Counted from the first letter of the stretch, positions 1 to 8,288 are shown. The stretch: 64,000 nucleotides of DNA from Paenibacillus sp. JDR-2 (GCF_000023585.1 NC_012914.1:4184001-4248000); one strand, 5' to 3'. The notes: generated from the sequence alone by a model not told the origin. Program-made: numbers and translations.

Positions 1-639
1 CGGTGAGCTGACGGGCAGCGTTTGCTCGTACACGATGACGTCGCCCGGAATGACCTCAAGACTTGCGAGCGGATTTAGTCCGCGGGAGAGGGGAGTAACA
101 GGCAGGTATGCCGATTGATGCGTGCTTTCCAGCATTCCGGTTTTCCACTGCTCGTAGGATTGATCTTTAAAGGTATAATTCGTTTCGTAAAACGTATGCG
201 AATCCGTCAGCTGATCGGATTTGATAATCGTATCGCTTCGCGAGAAATAGACGAAATAATCAAAAATGAAGCTGCTGGTCATATTTCGGTAACGAGCCAG
301 CTTGTCCCTCATAAATTCGACGAACTGATACCGGTCCGCGCTGCTTGGATGTCCTTGTATCTTCAACATGTAATCCAGCTTGGGATCAAACACAACCTGA
401 CGTGCCAATAAATCGACTTCCGACAATTTATTGTCGAGCGTCAGCCTTAGCTGCTCCAGCATCGCTTCATTGGACCGGTTCGTGCTTTTCTCGAGGCTGT
501 TCTCAACCTTGGCATACAGAAACACACCCATTGCAAGAGGAATTAATAGAATAAAAAGATTGGAGATAATCATCGTCTGGAGCGCATGGCTTCGGTTGCG
601 GAATAATCTTTTATGAATCGGCAGATGCAAGCTAATCAC
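1..639 (-). CDS. Membrane sensor/regulator, N-terminal part (truncated by window edge)
   Basis: The reading frame is open from a GTG at 639 to the window edge; the C-terminal part is missing. An AGGATGG ribosome site lies about 5 bases before the GTG. The 213 visible residues start with a basic segment (HKRLFRNRSH), then one membrane helix (about residues 22-43, MIISNLFILLIPLAMGVFLY), then an extracellular stretch with SLEKSTNRSNEAMLEQL. This is the usual start of Paenibacillus membrane AraC-type regulators and of YesM-type sensor kinases, both of which sense extracellular sugar-related signals. The part that would tell them apart lies outside the window. The frame and membrane topology are seen directly; the family is inferred. 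Confidence 0.7.
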   Translation of the reverse strand, partial: MISLHLPIHKRLFRNRSHALQTMIISNLFILLIPLAMGVFLYAKVENSLEKSTNRSNEAMLEQLRLTLDNKLSEVDLLARQVVFDPKLDYMLKIQGHPSSADRYQFVEFMRDKLARYRNMTSSFIFDYFVYFSRSDTIIKSDQLTDSHTFYETNYTFKDQSYEQWKTGMLESTHQSAYLPVTPLSRGLNPLASLEVIPGDVIVYEQTLPVSSP

Positions 640-769
640 GTCCCATCCTGAAGTGATCTTATGGATGCTATACTTCCGAAGCTGATATGCGTGAGGAATA
701 ATAACTTACATATTCGCTTGATTTCCAAAAAGCTCCTCTAAATTCGGCCAGAAATTAGCCAGCGCATAC

Positions 770-803
770 AAAAAAGCCGGCTCCCTAAAGATGGAACCGG
801 CTT
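770..803 (-). terminator. Rho-independent terminator of the MerR operon
   Basis: Stem AAGCCGG-TCC at 774-784 pairs with GGA-CCGGCTT at 793-803. On the minus strand it is followed by a run of U (complement of 770-775). The stem begins inside the last codons of the small gene ending at 785, so stop codon and terminator overlap. Confidence 0.75.
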
Positions 804-985
804 CTTTTGGCTTTAATAGACGGATTTTTTGTGACAGCTTGAATGTTGACGTCTGGATACCTGCTGCGTATGTGCTCTTTTGCGTCTATTATGCTGCATG
901 CCATCACCATGTCAAAATAAGTTACTCCAAACCCATCTTCATGTTCCACGGTATACTCATGCATTACAAATGGAATAAGAGTCAT
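785..985 (-). CDS. Small conserved-looking hypothetical protein (66 aa)
   Basis: I do not recognise this 66-residue protein. ATG at 985 is preceded by a GGAG site about 9 bases upstream. It has no membrane segment and ends in a basic tail (SIKAKRSRFHL). It follows the 173-aa gene by only 24 bases in the same direction, and a terminator overlaps its end, so it is the last gene of the MerR operon. The first half is acidic and aromatic (EYTVEHEDGFG), the second half basic. Probably a real gene because of the ribosome site, spacing and terminator. Function unknown. Confidence 0.6.
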   Translation of the reverse strand: MTLIPFVMHEYTVEHEDGFGVTYFDMVMACSIIDAKEHIRSRYPDVNIQAVTKNPSIKAKRSRFHL

Positions 986-1009
986 ATCTTCAACTCCGAT
1001 CAGGAATTT

Positions 1010-1531
1010 TCAATAATCTACTCGATATTTCTGCTCCAGAATAGAATATTTGTTATTTACAGACAATCGTTTAGGACGAATTCCGATTACCTCAAACTCA
1101 TCTAATTCATTAGAGATTTGTTTAATGGTCAGTTGCGTAACACGATTAACAACCTCCTCGTCAATCTCTACGGTTTCCATTTCATCCGCCAATACTACCT
1201 TTATAGGAATAGAAACAGATTTCATGCTTCGTTGTTTTTGCCAATCCATATATACAATATCAACGGTTATTGCTTGATCACCGCAAACAATTGTGTTCGT
1301 AGTATAGATTTCCATCATAAGATCATCCGTTTTTGTAAGTACGATTGTACCTGCCTCATCTTCGTTGTGATTATTTAGGTTTGGCAAACGAGATATACCT
1401 TCTGGCATACCAACATTTATTTGAATATCTGTAATCTCAGACTGATCAGCTTCAGCCAATCGAATCCATAGATGATTCAGTCCCTCCTCATTCTCCATCA
1501 TCGATTTTGCAAGCTTATATTCGATAATCAA
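1010..1531 (-). CDS. Hypothetical protein translationally coupled to MerR regulator
   Basis: This 173-residue soluble, acidic protein was not recognised. Its ATG overlaps the stop of the MerR gene by four bases (ATGA-type overlap), which implies translational coupling. It has no signal peptide and no membrane helix. The sequence is a run of alternating hydrophobic strands with acidic loops (for example VDIVYMDWQKQRSMKSVSI), suggesting a beta-rich fold. Its C-terminal half contains a helical stretch (EEVVNRVTQLTIKQISNEL). Its place directly after an autoregulated MerR gene suggests that it is a target or partner of that regulator; this is inference only. Confidence 0.7.
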   Translation of the reverse strand: MIIEYKLAKSMMENEEGLNHLWIRLAEADQSEITDIQINVGMPEGISRLPNLNNHNEDEAGTIVLTKTDDLMMEIYTTNTIVCGDQAITVDIVYMDWQKQRSMKSVSIPIKVVLADEMETVEIDEEVVNRVTQLTIKQISNELDEFEVIGIRPKRLSVNNKYSILEQKYRVDY

Positions 1532-1944
1532 CCCCGATCTCCCCTTAAAAGCATTGAAACGGATTCAATGACTTTTTGTTTTATCTCCGCCGATATACGC
1601 GGACTCAAGGTAATCGCAACATCTTCCGTGATTTGGTGCGTTTCGCTCTCCAAAATACGTCCAGGATTAAAAAGATTAATCTGGTCGCCGATTTTTTCTA
1701 TTTCCTCTATGGTGAGATTGCTTAACTTTTCTTGAATTGCCGCCAGTGTTTCACCCGTTCTACTTAAGGTGATGATCGCTCTAAGGTATTGTATATGCTT
1801 ATTTGTATACACTCGTTTATTCCCCACTAACTCAAGAGGCGGGAGTATCCCGATTTGCGTGTAATAACGCACTGTTCTAAGATTCATTTTGGCGTCATCT
1901 TGCTGAATGATCTCAGTGACTTGTTTCGCGGTAAAAGTATCCAT
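1528..1944 (-). CDS. MerR-family transcriptional regulator
   Basis: A DNA-binding regulator of the MerR family, about 138 residues. The N-terminal winged helix-turn-helix covers about residues 1-70 (TAKQVTEII, then the family signature LRTVRYYTQIGILPP). A helical C-terminal part follows. The start is placed at ATG 1944, because GGAGGGG lies 3 bases upstream; an upstream ATG at 1959 would sit before that ribosome site. There are no clustered cysteines, so metal sensing is unlikely and the ligand is unknown. It heads an operon of three genes, and the long palindrome in its own promoter indicates autoregulation. Confidence 0.85.
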   Translation of the reverse strand: MDTFTAKQVTEIIQQDDAKMNLRTVRYYTQIGILPPLELVGNKRVYTNKHIQYLRAIITLSRTGETLAAIQEKLSNLTIEEIEKIGDQINLFNPGRILESETHQITEDVAITLSPRISAEIKQKVIESVSMLLRGDRG

Positions 1945-1984
1945 CGTCCCCTCCAGCACATTAAGGTGTTAGCATGTCACTAAT

Positions 1985-2027
1985 GTGTTTCAGTTACAGT
2001 ATACTGCAACTGAAACACTGCTGTCAA
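1985..2027 (-). promoter_or_regulatory. MerR operon promoter with 34-bp near-perfect palindromic operator
   Basis: Reading the minus strand, TTGACA (2027-2022), an 18-base spacer and TATACT (2003-1998) make a near-consensus housekeeping promoter. A palindrome at 1985-2018 (arms GTGTTTCAGTT...AACTGAAACAC around CAGTATACTG, one mismatched pair) covers the spacer and the -10 box. An operator lying within the -35/-10 spacer is the classical position for MerR-type regulators. Confidence 0.85.
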
Positions 2028-2041
2028 AGGGCAAATCATAC

Positions 2042-2069
2042 AAAAAAAATCCGCTATGATAGCGGATTT
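2042..2069 (-). terminator. Terminator of the Gfo/Idh/MocA gene
   Basis: Perfect 10-bp stem AAATCCGCTA (2047-2056) / TAGCGGATTT (2060-2069) with loop TGA. On the minus strand it runs into eight U residues (complement of 2042-2049). It lies about 50 bases after the stop at 2118. Confidence 0.9.
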
Positions 2070-2117
2070 AAACAAGACAATATAAAAATTCCTAATTATG
2101 CAAATGGATTATGCCCA

Positions 2118-3206
2118 TCATTCCTTATCAGCCCATGGCTGCCGAATCGATACGACAGTCTCGCCGGATCTAATCGCCTGTTCAATCAGCAATCCGATAT
2201 ATTGATCCTGGGAAGCATCCGGAAGACCATAAAATCCTGGCCCTCCTTCTGCATATACCGCCATCTTCTTCAAACAGACCGCAATAGCTATTTCATCATC
2301 ATAAAGCCGAGCAGGCATGTACGGGTTTTCGTATACCCATCGTTCTCCAGCCATAATTCCTTTAAGGAAATAACCTTCCGCGTTCTCGTACTCGCCTTTG
2401 TTGATTCGCTTTAATTCCATTTGAATCTGCGTACAGGAGGAATCCTGTATGCTAATCCGATTATCGAATATTTCGCCCCGCTCCCCCCGCACGCATAAAT
2501 GATTCGAACGGGTCCATGAACGATGTTGATCCTTAGTGAAATCGTAAATCCCAAGCTTACCGCCAAAATCCAACCAAGCTAAATCTCTTTCCGATTTGAT
2601 TAATTTATCTTCCGTAGGCGGACCGCTTCTATTCGGCCCGGCGACCCAATCCGATTCAAACCTCATTCCCTTAATACGGACCTCTTCAAAGCGCACTCCT
2701 AACAATTTCCGAATTAAACTTACCGCATGATAGAAATGCGAGATTGATACCGTTACTTGATTAACATTGCCTAGCTGACCGGACATAATAATCTTATGCC
2801 TTGCTTCCTGTATCGGATGATACTGGTATTGTTCAGCCACTTGAATTCGCGCACCTTGACGGGTAAGCTTCTCGTGCAGCTGCAATAAGCCTTCCAGATC
2901 AGATGCGGGAGGTGTTTCGGTAAGTACCGGAATCCCCCGTTCTGACAGCTGCAGCATATAATCGATAGCGGCGGATGCATGAATCGATAGTACAACAAAG
3001 TCCGGTTGTTCAACTGACAAAAGCTGATCCAGTGTCCGGTAAGTCGTTACTTTCCATAACTCTTCCATTTCTCTACCCTTGGCTTCATCACGAATGACCA
3101 TACCGCTAACTCGAAAGCGTTCCGGCAGTGCCTGTGCAATTCTTAGATAATACTGCGCGCGAAAGCTCCCGCCGCCTATTATGCTGAATGTTATTGATTT
3201 TCCCAT
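2118..3206 (-). CDS. Gfo/Idh/MocA-like protein lacking the EKP lysine
   Basis: A 362-residue protein with an N-terminal Rossmann fold (SIIGGGSFRAQYYLRIA, glycine-rich loop near residue 10) and the C-terminal beta-sheet domain of the Gfo/Idh/MocA oxidoreductases, which act on sugars or inositols with NAD(P). The normally conserved catalytic lysine of the E-K-P motif is replaced: the segment reads VLTETPPAS. A downstream EQYQYHPIQEARH keeps the general shape of the substrate-binding region. It stands alone with its own terminator and a weak ribosome site. It may be a dehydrogenase with altered chemistry or a non-catalytic binding protein. Family assignment is firm, activity is not. Confidence 0.85.
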   Translation of the reverse strand: MGKSITFSIIGGGSFRAQYYLRIAQALPERFRVSGMVIRDEAKGREMEELWKVTTYRTLDQLLSVEQPDFVVLSIHASAAIDYMLQLSERGIPVLTETPPASDLEGLLQLHEKLTRQGARIQVAEQYQYHPIQEARHKIIMSGQLGNVNQVTVSISHFYHAVSLIRKLLGVRFEEVRIKGMRFESDWVAGPNRSGPPTEDKLIKSERDLAWLDFGGKLGIYDFTKDQHRSWTRSNHLCVRGERGEIFDNRISIQDSSCTQIQMELKRINKGEYENAEGYFLKGIMAGERWVYENPYMPARLYDDEIAIAVCLKKMAVYAEGGPGFYGLPDASQDQYIGLLIEQAIRSGETVVSIRQPWADKE

Positions 3207-3392
3207 CAGTTCACTTACACCGCCTTCTACTTGAAATCATGCAACGGCAACCTAGCATTCTCTCCTTCTTCGCTTTGAGCTTATTCAACTAAAACGCAAG
3301 CTGCTATTAAAAGTTGCGATATCTAGTGAATCGAGATAGTCGAAACATGCAATAATTTACATATTTTTGTAGAAGAATGAAAGTGAATAGGC

Positions 3393-3398
3393 TATAAT
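3393..3398 (+). promoter_or_regulatory. Possible -10 box upstream of the copper-amine-oxidase-N gene
   Basis: A TATAAT lies 42 bases before the ATG at 3440. No convincing -35 box is visible 16-18 bases upstream, so this is a tentative promoter. The rest of 3207-3392 shows nothing recognisable. Confidence 0.35.
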
Positions 3399-3439
3399 TC
3401 CCTTGTATGAAATTATCTATTTTGGAAGAGGGATGCTTC

Positions 3440-4579
3440 ATGAGAATTTCAATATCTAAGTTATCAGCGCTTCTCCTGCTGTTGTGTTTATCCATATTCA
3501 CGATGCAGGTCACAGTGACTGCTGCTGAAGGGGAAGATTCGGATACTCCTTCGGTAACGGATATTTCCGTCAAAGTATCGAATAGCAAGCTTAATGTCGG
3601 TCAGTCCACCGATTTTTCGATCAGAATCCAATATGGCAACGGCATCGTTTCTACTAACAAGAGCAGTGCCCGCATCACGATTGACAAGCCGCATATCCTC
3701 AAGTTTTTGGATAATGGCAAGATTAAAGCGACTGCCGTAGGAGAAGCATCGATTAATGTCGAAGCCGGCGGTGTAAAGCGGTCTTTGAAAATCAGCGCCA
3801 GCGCGTCCGAGCCTATGTCAGGGGCTAAGGTAATCAAAGGCGTAACGTATCTGCCTCTAATGCCGGTCATTAAAGCTTTGGGCGGAACCGTGAATTATGA
3901 TGCCCCTTCCAAAAGCTACGGAATTCAAATCGGGAAGACGAAGATTGCCATCACGAGAGATACCGCAAAAGCGAAAGTAGACGGCAAAGCCATCGTCATG
4001 AAAGGCGCTCCGATCGTGGATAAGGGACAGACGCTATTCACGTCCGATCTTCTCGTAAAAGCATTGGGCGCCAGCTTGCAATGGGATGCCGCGAACTATC
4101 GTATAACGATTTCGCTTGGCTCAGGGAAGCTTATCGTTAATGCCGAGAAGCCGAAACCTGCCAATACGACCGGCATGTACGAGGTCGCCGCAACCGGTGA
4201 AATGGCCGGATGGAAAATCTTAAAGGGTCATCCATACGAAAAGTCGATACGCATTTATTTTAAGTATGACGGACAATATCTGTCGGTCATGACCGAAGAC
4301 ATTCGTAAGGTCAATCTAAATCAGAAAGTGACTTGGACAGACGAGAATGGCAATAAGCATGTGAACACTGTCGGCGAGATCTATGACCTCTTTAGTTACA
4401 GCAATGCTTATACGGACGAGTGGCTGTACGCGAGATTCGGCAATTTATACGCGGATTGGCTCGCTTCAACATCCATCAATGCGGATCAGCTCGTTACGGA
4501 GTATCTCACGGACACGGGTCAGATGGAGACACCGCAATACACTACCACGTTGGGTCCTAACACGGAAGTGATCAAATAA
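3440..4579 (+). CDS. Exported protein with copper-amine-oxidase N-terminal-like domain
   Basis: A secreted protein of about 379 residues. The start is set at ATG 3440 (GAGGG about 9 bases upstream) because it gives a clean signal peptide: basic MRISISK, hydrophobic LLLLLCLSIF, cleavage near VTAAEGE. A Big2/Ig-like segment (about residues 40-115, VSNSKLNVGQSTDFSI and ATAVGEASINVEAGG) is followed by a copper-amine-oxidase-N domain (about 130-230, GVTYLPLMPVIKALGGTVNYD and LFTSDLLVKALGASLQWD). The C-terminal 130 residues are unassigned. Such proteins are common on the Paenibacillus cell surface and are thought to bind cell-wall or extracellular polymers. No enzymatic motif is visible. It is a single gene with its own terminator. 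Confidence 0.8.
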   Translation: MRISISKLSALLLLLCLSIFTMQVTVTAAEGEDSDTPSVTDISVKVSNSKLNVGQSTDFSIRIQYGNGIVSTNKSSARITIDKPHILKFLDNGKIKATAVGEASINVEAGGVKRSLKISASASEPMSGAKVIKGVTYLPLMPVIKALGGTVNYDAPSKSYGIQIGKTKIAITRDTAKAKVDGKAIVMKGAPIVDKGQTLFTSDLLVKALGASLQWDAANYRITISLGSGKLIVNAEKPKPANTTGMYEVAATGEMAGWKILKGHPYEKSIRIYFKYDGQYLSVMTEDIRKVNLNQKVTWTDENGNKHVNTVGEIYDLFSYSNAYTDEWLYARFGNLYADWLASTSINADQLVTEYLTDTGQMETPQYTTTLGPNTEVIK

Positions 4580-4622
4580 TCGACCTATTCAATAATATCG
4601 GTTCTTTCGTAACACCTCCCAG

Positions 4623-4667
4623 AAGAGCCTGTAAGCCACTCGTTTGAGTCGCTTGCCGGCTCTTTTT
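4623..4667 (+). terminator. Terminator after the exported protein
   Basis: AAGAGCC (4623-4629) pairs with GGCTCTT (4658-4664), with an inner AAGC-ACTC / GAGT-GCTT stem, followed by TTTTT. It terminates the gene that stops at 4579. Confidence 0.85.
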
Positions 4668-4806
4668 GATCTTAAAACTTATTTGTTGTCGACAAAAGAC
4701 ATGACTTTAGTCCTATGTTTTTTGCATATTATACTTACATTTAGAAAGTGCTCATGCTATACTACCACTATTAACTATAAAAATTTACCAATATAGGAGG
4801 ATATTT

Positions 4807-5088
4807 TTGAATAATAACAGCATCATGTTAAACTACACGAGGTATACGTTACATCTGGATAACGAACTGACCAACACGGCTGCCGGCATTTTATACTCCA
4901 TTAAGGGTTGCGAGGTTCTGCAAGTCAGTTACGAAGCAATTGAGGCGGGGCAGACCCAAGAGGACAATGCAAAAACGTTTTTTGGTTTGATCGATTTTCG
5001 TATCGTGAATAACCATATAAGTCTGGAAAGGATTCTAGAAATTTTAAACCAAGAGCTCCTAACCTCATTTGAATTAAAGGATCAATAA
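4807..5088 (+). CDS. Small hypothetical protein (93 aa), TTG start
   Basis: Not recognised. The gene begins with TTG at 4807, fixed by a perfect AGGAGG at 4795-4800 six bases upstream. An extended -10 (TGCTATACT) lies about 50 bases further upstream, near 4755. The 93 residues are soluble and acidic with no signal peptide (ends ...LLTSFELKDQ). The mixed alpha/beta pattern (GILYSIKGCEVLQVSYEAI) resembles small cytosolic proteins. A bidirectional terminator follows. It stands alone between an exported protein and the convergent apiosidase operon, so context gives no function. Confidence 0.65.
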   Translation: MNNNSIMLNYTRYTLHLDNELTNTAAGILYSIKGCEVLQVSYEAIEAGQTQEDNAKTFFGLIDFRIVNNHISLERILEILNQELLTSFELKDQ

Positions 5089-5093
5089 AATAA

Positions 5094-5132
5094 AAGATGC
5101 CGTTCGCCTTCCCTATGGAAAGCAAACGGCAT
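5094..5132. terminator. Convergent terminator between the small gene and the GH140-like operon
   Basis: ATGCCGTT (5097-5104) pairs with AACGGCAT (5125-5132). On the minus strand the stem is followed by a U-rich stretch (complement of AAATAAAA), so it mainly ends the operon that stops at 5154. Confidence 0.75.
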
Positions 5133-5153
5133 TAATACTATCCCTCATATCCC

Positions 5154-6464
5154 TTATCCTTCTTCCATTCCGTCTAGTACAAGGATCCAGTCCCCGCCTC
5201 TTCCGCTTGTAGGAGGTCGGAAATGAACTTCTCCGTTGTTCGGATACTCTCCCGCATCCTTCCAGTTCCCCGTACGGGGATCAAACCAGGAAGCTTTGAC
5301 GGAAGAACCGCGGATTTTCCCCATTGCGACATGAAAAGGAATGCCGTTTGGAGAGTAGACCATGGCATAATTTTCTCCGCGCGTAGCGGTCATACGGTTA
5401 GCTCCGCTGTAATTTTCCGCGATCAAGCTTTGGTCGGGGACTCTGGCAAGAAACGGACGCGATTCTATTAAGCAACGCAAATGGGTCATTTGTTCCGCTC
5501 CAGGCCGCCCGATGGCATCCTTCCAGGTCATAACGAAATAAGTATCCGGCTCAGTTGTCATCGACCAGACGGAATGGTGTCCGTAGGTATGCCCGAACGC
5601 TCCCGCAAATACGGCATGATAAGCGGCATTACGAACGTCAGCGGCGTCAAAATAACCGTTTTCCGCTTTAAAGTTAATCGGATGATCCTCGTAACACGGT
5701 TCCCCGTCCACCACCGGTTTTACCGGCTCGCGGTTGTAATCGGCAGCTACCTTGTCAAAATTCGTGCGGATCCATTCGTGGTGACCGGATTGGATCATAT
5801 TAAAAGCGAGCCAAGGCTCGTTATGCATATGCAAAGAAGAGGAATGATTGCCTGGAGGGTGGAAAGTCATAAGATGCGTCCCTCCGTCGCCTTCCCGAAG
5901 ACCTTCCGCCATGGAACAAATAATGTCGAAGTGCTCCCGGGTATGCTGCGGACGATCGCCGCCAAGCACCCAGAACAAATTATTTCTGTCCTTGTATCTT
6001 TCTCCGAGCCATTTGCCGTATTGCCGGGCATTCTCGGAATTAAACACCTCTGGCCCCTTGCCCCACATTTGATTGTATTTATCTCCCCAAGTTGGCAAGA
6101 AGGCGATATATAGTCCTTGCGCTGCTGCCTGATCAACAATATAGTCCACGTGATGCCAATAGCTGTAGTCCCCGTCCAGATCCGGAAGCAGCGGATCATA
6201 GCAGCCTTCTTTATTTTTCTTCAGCGGGAGCCGGCCGTAAACATTACCCGTCGTAAGTCCCTCGTGCTCTGCTAGTGCTACTGCCTGAATAACGGTAAAC
6301 TTGCGTTCCGCGCGATTGCGAAGATACAGATCGGCATCCTCCCGGCTAAGCCTATGAAACAGCTCCCAAGCCGTATCCGCCAGCCAAAAGAAGGGGGAAT
6401 CGTCTTCGTGTACGAGAAAACGCTTGCTATCGCTCACTTTAATACGCTGCATGCGATGGGTCAC
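5154..6464 (-). CDS. DUF4038 / GH140-like glycoside hydrolase (apiosidase-like)
   Basis: A cytoplasmic 436-residue glycoside hydrolase with no signal peptide. The GTG start at 6464 has AAGGAGA 10 bases upstream. The DUF4038 TIM-barrel domain fills about residues 12-330; its hallmark FFWLADTAWELFHRL lies near residue 25 and FWVLGGDRPQ near 165. A short C-terminal beta domain (about 345-430, AMVYSPNGIPFHVAMG and ASWFDPRTGNW) matches the collagen-binding-like tail of this family. The founder of GH140 is an apiosidase acting on rhamnogalacturonan II. It is the last gene of an operon with an amidohydrolase, a dehydrogenase and an oxidoisomerase-like gene, which favours apiose release. DUF4038 proteins are diverse, so the substrate is inferred. 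Confidence 0.8.
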   Translation of the reverse strand: MTHRMQRIKVSDSKRFLVHEDDSPFFWLADTAWELFHRLSREDADLYLRNRAERKFTVIQAVALAEHEGLTTGNVYGRLPLKKNKEGCYDPLLPDLDGDYSYWHHVDYIVDQAAAQGLYIAFLPTWGDKYNQMWGKGPEVFNSENARQYGKWLGERYKDRNNLFWVLGGDRPQHTREHFDIICSMAEGLREGDGGTHLMTFHPPGNHSSSLHMHNEPWLAFNMIQSGHHEWIRTNFDKVAADYNREPVKPVVDGEPCYEDHPINFKAENGYFDAADVRNAAYHAVFAGAFGHTYGHHSVWSMTTEPDTYFVMTWKDAIGRPGAEQMTHLRCLIESRPFLARVPDQSLIAENYSGANRMTATRGENYAMVYSPNGIPFHVAMGKIRGSSVKASWFDPRTGNWKDAGEYPNNGEVHFRPPTSGRGGDWILVLDGMEEG

Positions 6465-6491
6465 GATATAGCACTCTCCTTAGTGATTGGA

Positions 6492-7232
6492 TCAAGTCAG
6501 CCGGTAGACTGACTGCGCGCTTTTATACAAAATCCATTCCTGCTCTTCTTCCGTTAAACCGCATGTCTTGACCTTGGCTAATTCTGTGCCCGCGTTGTCC
6601 GCGTGATCGGTTCCAAACAGAAACCGGTGAGCTCCGAATTGCTGCGACCAGTGCCGCAAATTAAAGCCGGAGGTCCAAGTAACGTCGGCATAAAGATTAG
6701 AGGCCGCCTTAAGCGCGATCGATGTTTCACCAGCCATGATCATCATGCCGCAGTGGGCCATCACAATCTTCGCATCCGGAAAGGCCAGTGCCGGTTCGAT
6801 CAGATTCGTCGGGTTGGCAAACGGTATTCCCGCTCCGGTATGCACCATGACCGGTACGTCTAGTTCGCTCGCAAGCGCAAATACTTTCATGCCGTCGCGC
6901 CCTCCCGGATGTACGGCATGGGCAAACGTATGAATCTTAATGCCAACAAACCCAAGCTCTTCAACGCACCGCCTGACTTCCTCTTCATAGACCGCGTCTT
7001 TTAAATGGGGGTTCGGATTAGCCATTCCGTAGAACTTCCCCGGATACATTCTGGCTGCTTGGGCAATCCGGTCATGCTGCTCCCGCACCGTCTCGATATC
7101 GTGGCAGGAAGCAGGCTGCAGAATGGTTTTCGTTACGCCGTAAATCTCATGCTTCTCCAGTTGCTCTTCCCATGTAAAATCCTCGTCAAATACATAGTCC
7201 CATCCCAAATGGGCATGGACGTCAATAATCAC
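6492..7232 (-). CDS. Amidohydrolase-2 family hydrolase (possible sugar lactonase)
   Basis: A metal-dependent TIM-barrel hydrolase of the amidohydrolase superfamily, 246 residues. Visible metal and active-site motifs are IIDVHAHLG at residues 2-10, KIHTFAHAVHPGG near 119, VMVHTGAG near 150, VMAHCGMM near 178 and LFGTDHAD near 224. The GTG start at 7232 overlaps the stop of the upstream dehydrogenase gene (GTGA), so the two are translationally coupled. Family members include lactonases for oxidised sugars. Placed between a sugar dehydrogenase and an apiosidase-like enzyme, a role in opening an aldonolactone (for example apionolactone) is a reasonable inference, not a demonstrated activity. Confidence 0.82.
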   Translation of the reverse strand: MIIDVHAHLGWDYVFDEDFTWEEQLEKHEIYGVTKTILQPASCHDIETVREQHDRIAQAARMYPGKFYGMANPNPHLKDAVYEEEVRRCVEELGFVGIKIHTFAHAVHPGGRDGMKVFALASELDVPVMVHTGAGIPFANPTNLIEPALAFPDAKIVMAHCGMMIMAGETSIALKAASNLYADVTWTSGFNLRHWSQQFGAHRFLFGTDHADNAGTELAKVKTCGLTEEEQEWILYKSAQSVYRLT

Positions 7233-8287
7233 GGGCTTTTCCTCCCCATTATCACCGGCACGTGCTTAGCAGCGCTCTCGTACACGCCAAAGACCATGCT
7301 TAAGGTGATCAGGTTATCGCTGCCTTCAGTCTCAAATACAGATCCGCTCCGTACGCATTCCAAAAAGTGAGATTGCAGCCTGATATGGCTTTCCTCATGA
7401 TCCAATTCCGTGCTTTCCGCTAGAATCCGTTCACTCGATCCATCTTTGCTGACTATTGAGATTTTGCCCGTTGTGTACATTTTGAGCGTTGCCTCCGAGC
7501 CATCGACGATCAGCTGCTCCAAATGTACGGGTCCTACCTCCGTGCCGAGCGGACGATCCAACCTCTGCCTTGTAGCCCAGCTGGCATCAAGATAGCCGTA
7601 AAAATGATCATATCCCATAATGACGATGCCGGAATCTTCGCCGGTTATATAAGGGCTGACACGCTGAATCTCCGCATAAAGCCGCTCCGGCGTACCGAAT
7701 AGAAAACGCCAAGTATCAAACCAATGAGCTCCCATCTCGAAAAACAGCAGCTTCGGCATATCCCTGAAAAATGGCTGAGGCAAAATCGTGCCGGGTTCCA
7801 TCCTAGGCGTATAGTAATCGGTGTGTATGTATCTCGCAGTATGCAGCGTACCCAGTGTACCGGTCTCAATTACGTTTTTAATCAGCCGGAAAGGCTGAAG
7901 CCATCTCCAGTTTTCCGTCACCATCAGCCTCACGCCGGCTTCTTTAGTAATCCTTACCATTTCCTCGGCTTCCTTCATGGAAGTCGCAAACGGCTTCTGG
8001 CATAAAATATGCTTTCCGCTGGCAGCCGCGCGCCGTACAAGTTCCAGATGAGTATCCGGCCCCGTTACGATATCCACGATATCGATATCCGCTTTCTCCA
8101 GCATTTCAGATAGGCTGCTATACAACTGGTTACTCGATACGCCAAATGCAGCTGCCTTCTCCTTCAATCGCTCTTCATTCGGGTCGCAAAGGGCTGCGAC
8201 CTCTGCGCCGGGAATGCTGCGCCATGCCTTTAAATGCTTCTCCGACCACCAACCGGCTCCTACCAATCCAATTTTCCAGACCGTCAT
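7229..8287 (-). CDS. Gfo/Idh/MocA sugar dehydrogenase (D-apiose dehydrogenase-like)
   Basis: A 352-residue NAD(P)-dependent oxidoreductase. The Rossmann loop GLVGAGWWSEKHLKAW is at residues 7-22, and the catalytic lysine is kept in LCQKPFA near residue 96. The substrate domain contains VTENWRWLQPFRLIK, QPFFRDMPKLLFFEMGAHWF and FDTWRFLFG. From memory this layout (ENWRxxP, MPxxLxxExGxHWxDTxRFL) resembles D-apiose dehydrogenase, which makes D-apionolactone; this needs an alignment. ATG 8287 follows an AAGGA eight bases upstream and lies one base after the stop of the previous gene, so the operon is tight. The alternative is a dehydrogenase for another aldose. Confidence 0.85.
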   Translation of the reverse strand: MTVWKIGLVGAGWWSEKHLKAWRSIPGAEVAALCDPNEERLKEKAAAFGVSSNQLYSSLSEMLEKADIDIVDIVTGPDTHLELVRRAAASGKHILCQKPFATSMKEAEEMVRITKEAGVRLMVTENWRWLQPFRLIKNVIETGTLGTLHTARYIHTDYYTPRMEPGTILPQPFFRDMPKLLFFEMGAHWFDTWRFLFGTPERLYAEIQRVSPYITGEDSGIVIMGYDHFYGYLDASWATRQRLDRPLGTEVGPVHLEQLIVDGSEATLKMYTTGKISIVSKDGSSERILAESTELDHEESHIRLQSHFLECVRSGSVFETEGSDNLITLSMVFGVYESAAKHVPVIMGRKSP

Positions 8288-8288
8288 A

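Noticed and set aside
640-769. Riboswitch or small RNA upstream of the sensor gene
   Set aside because: No conserved riboswitch motif or convincing stem beyond short AT-rich pairings.
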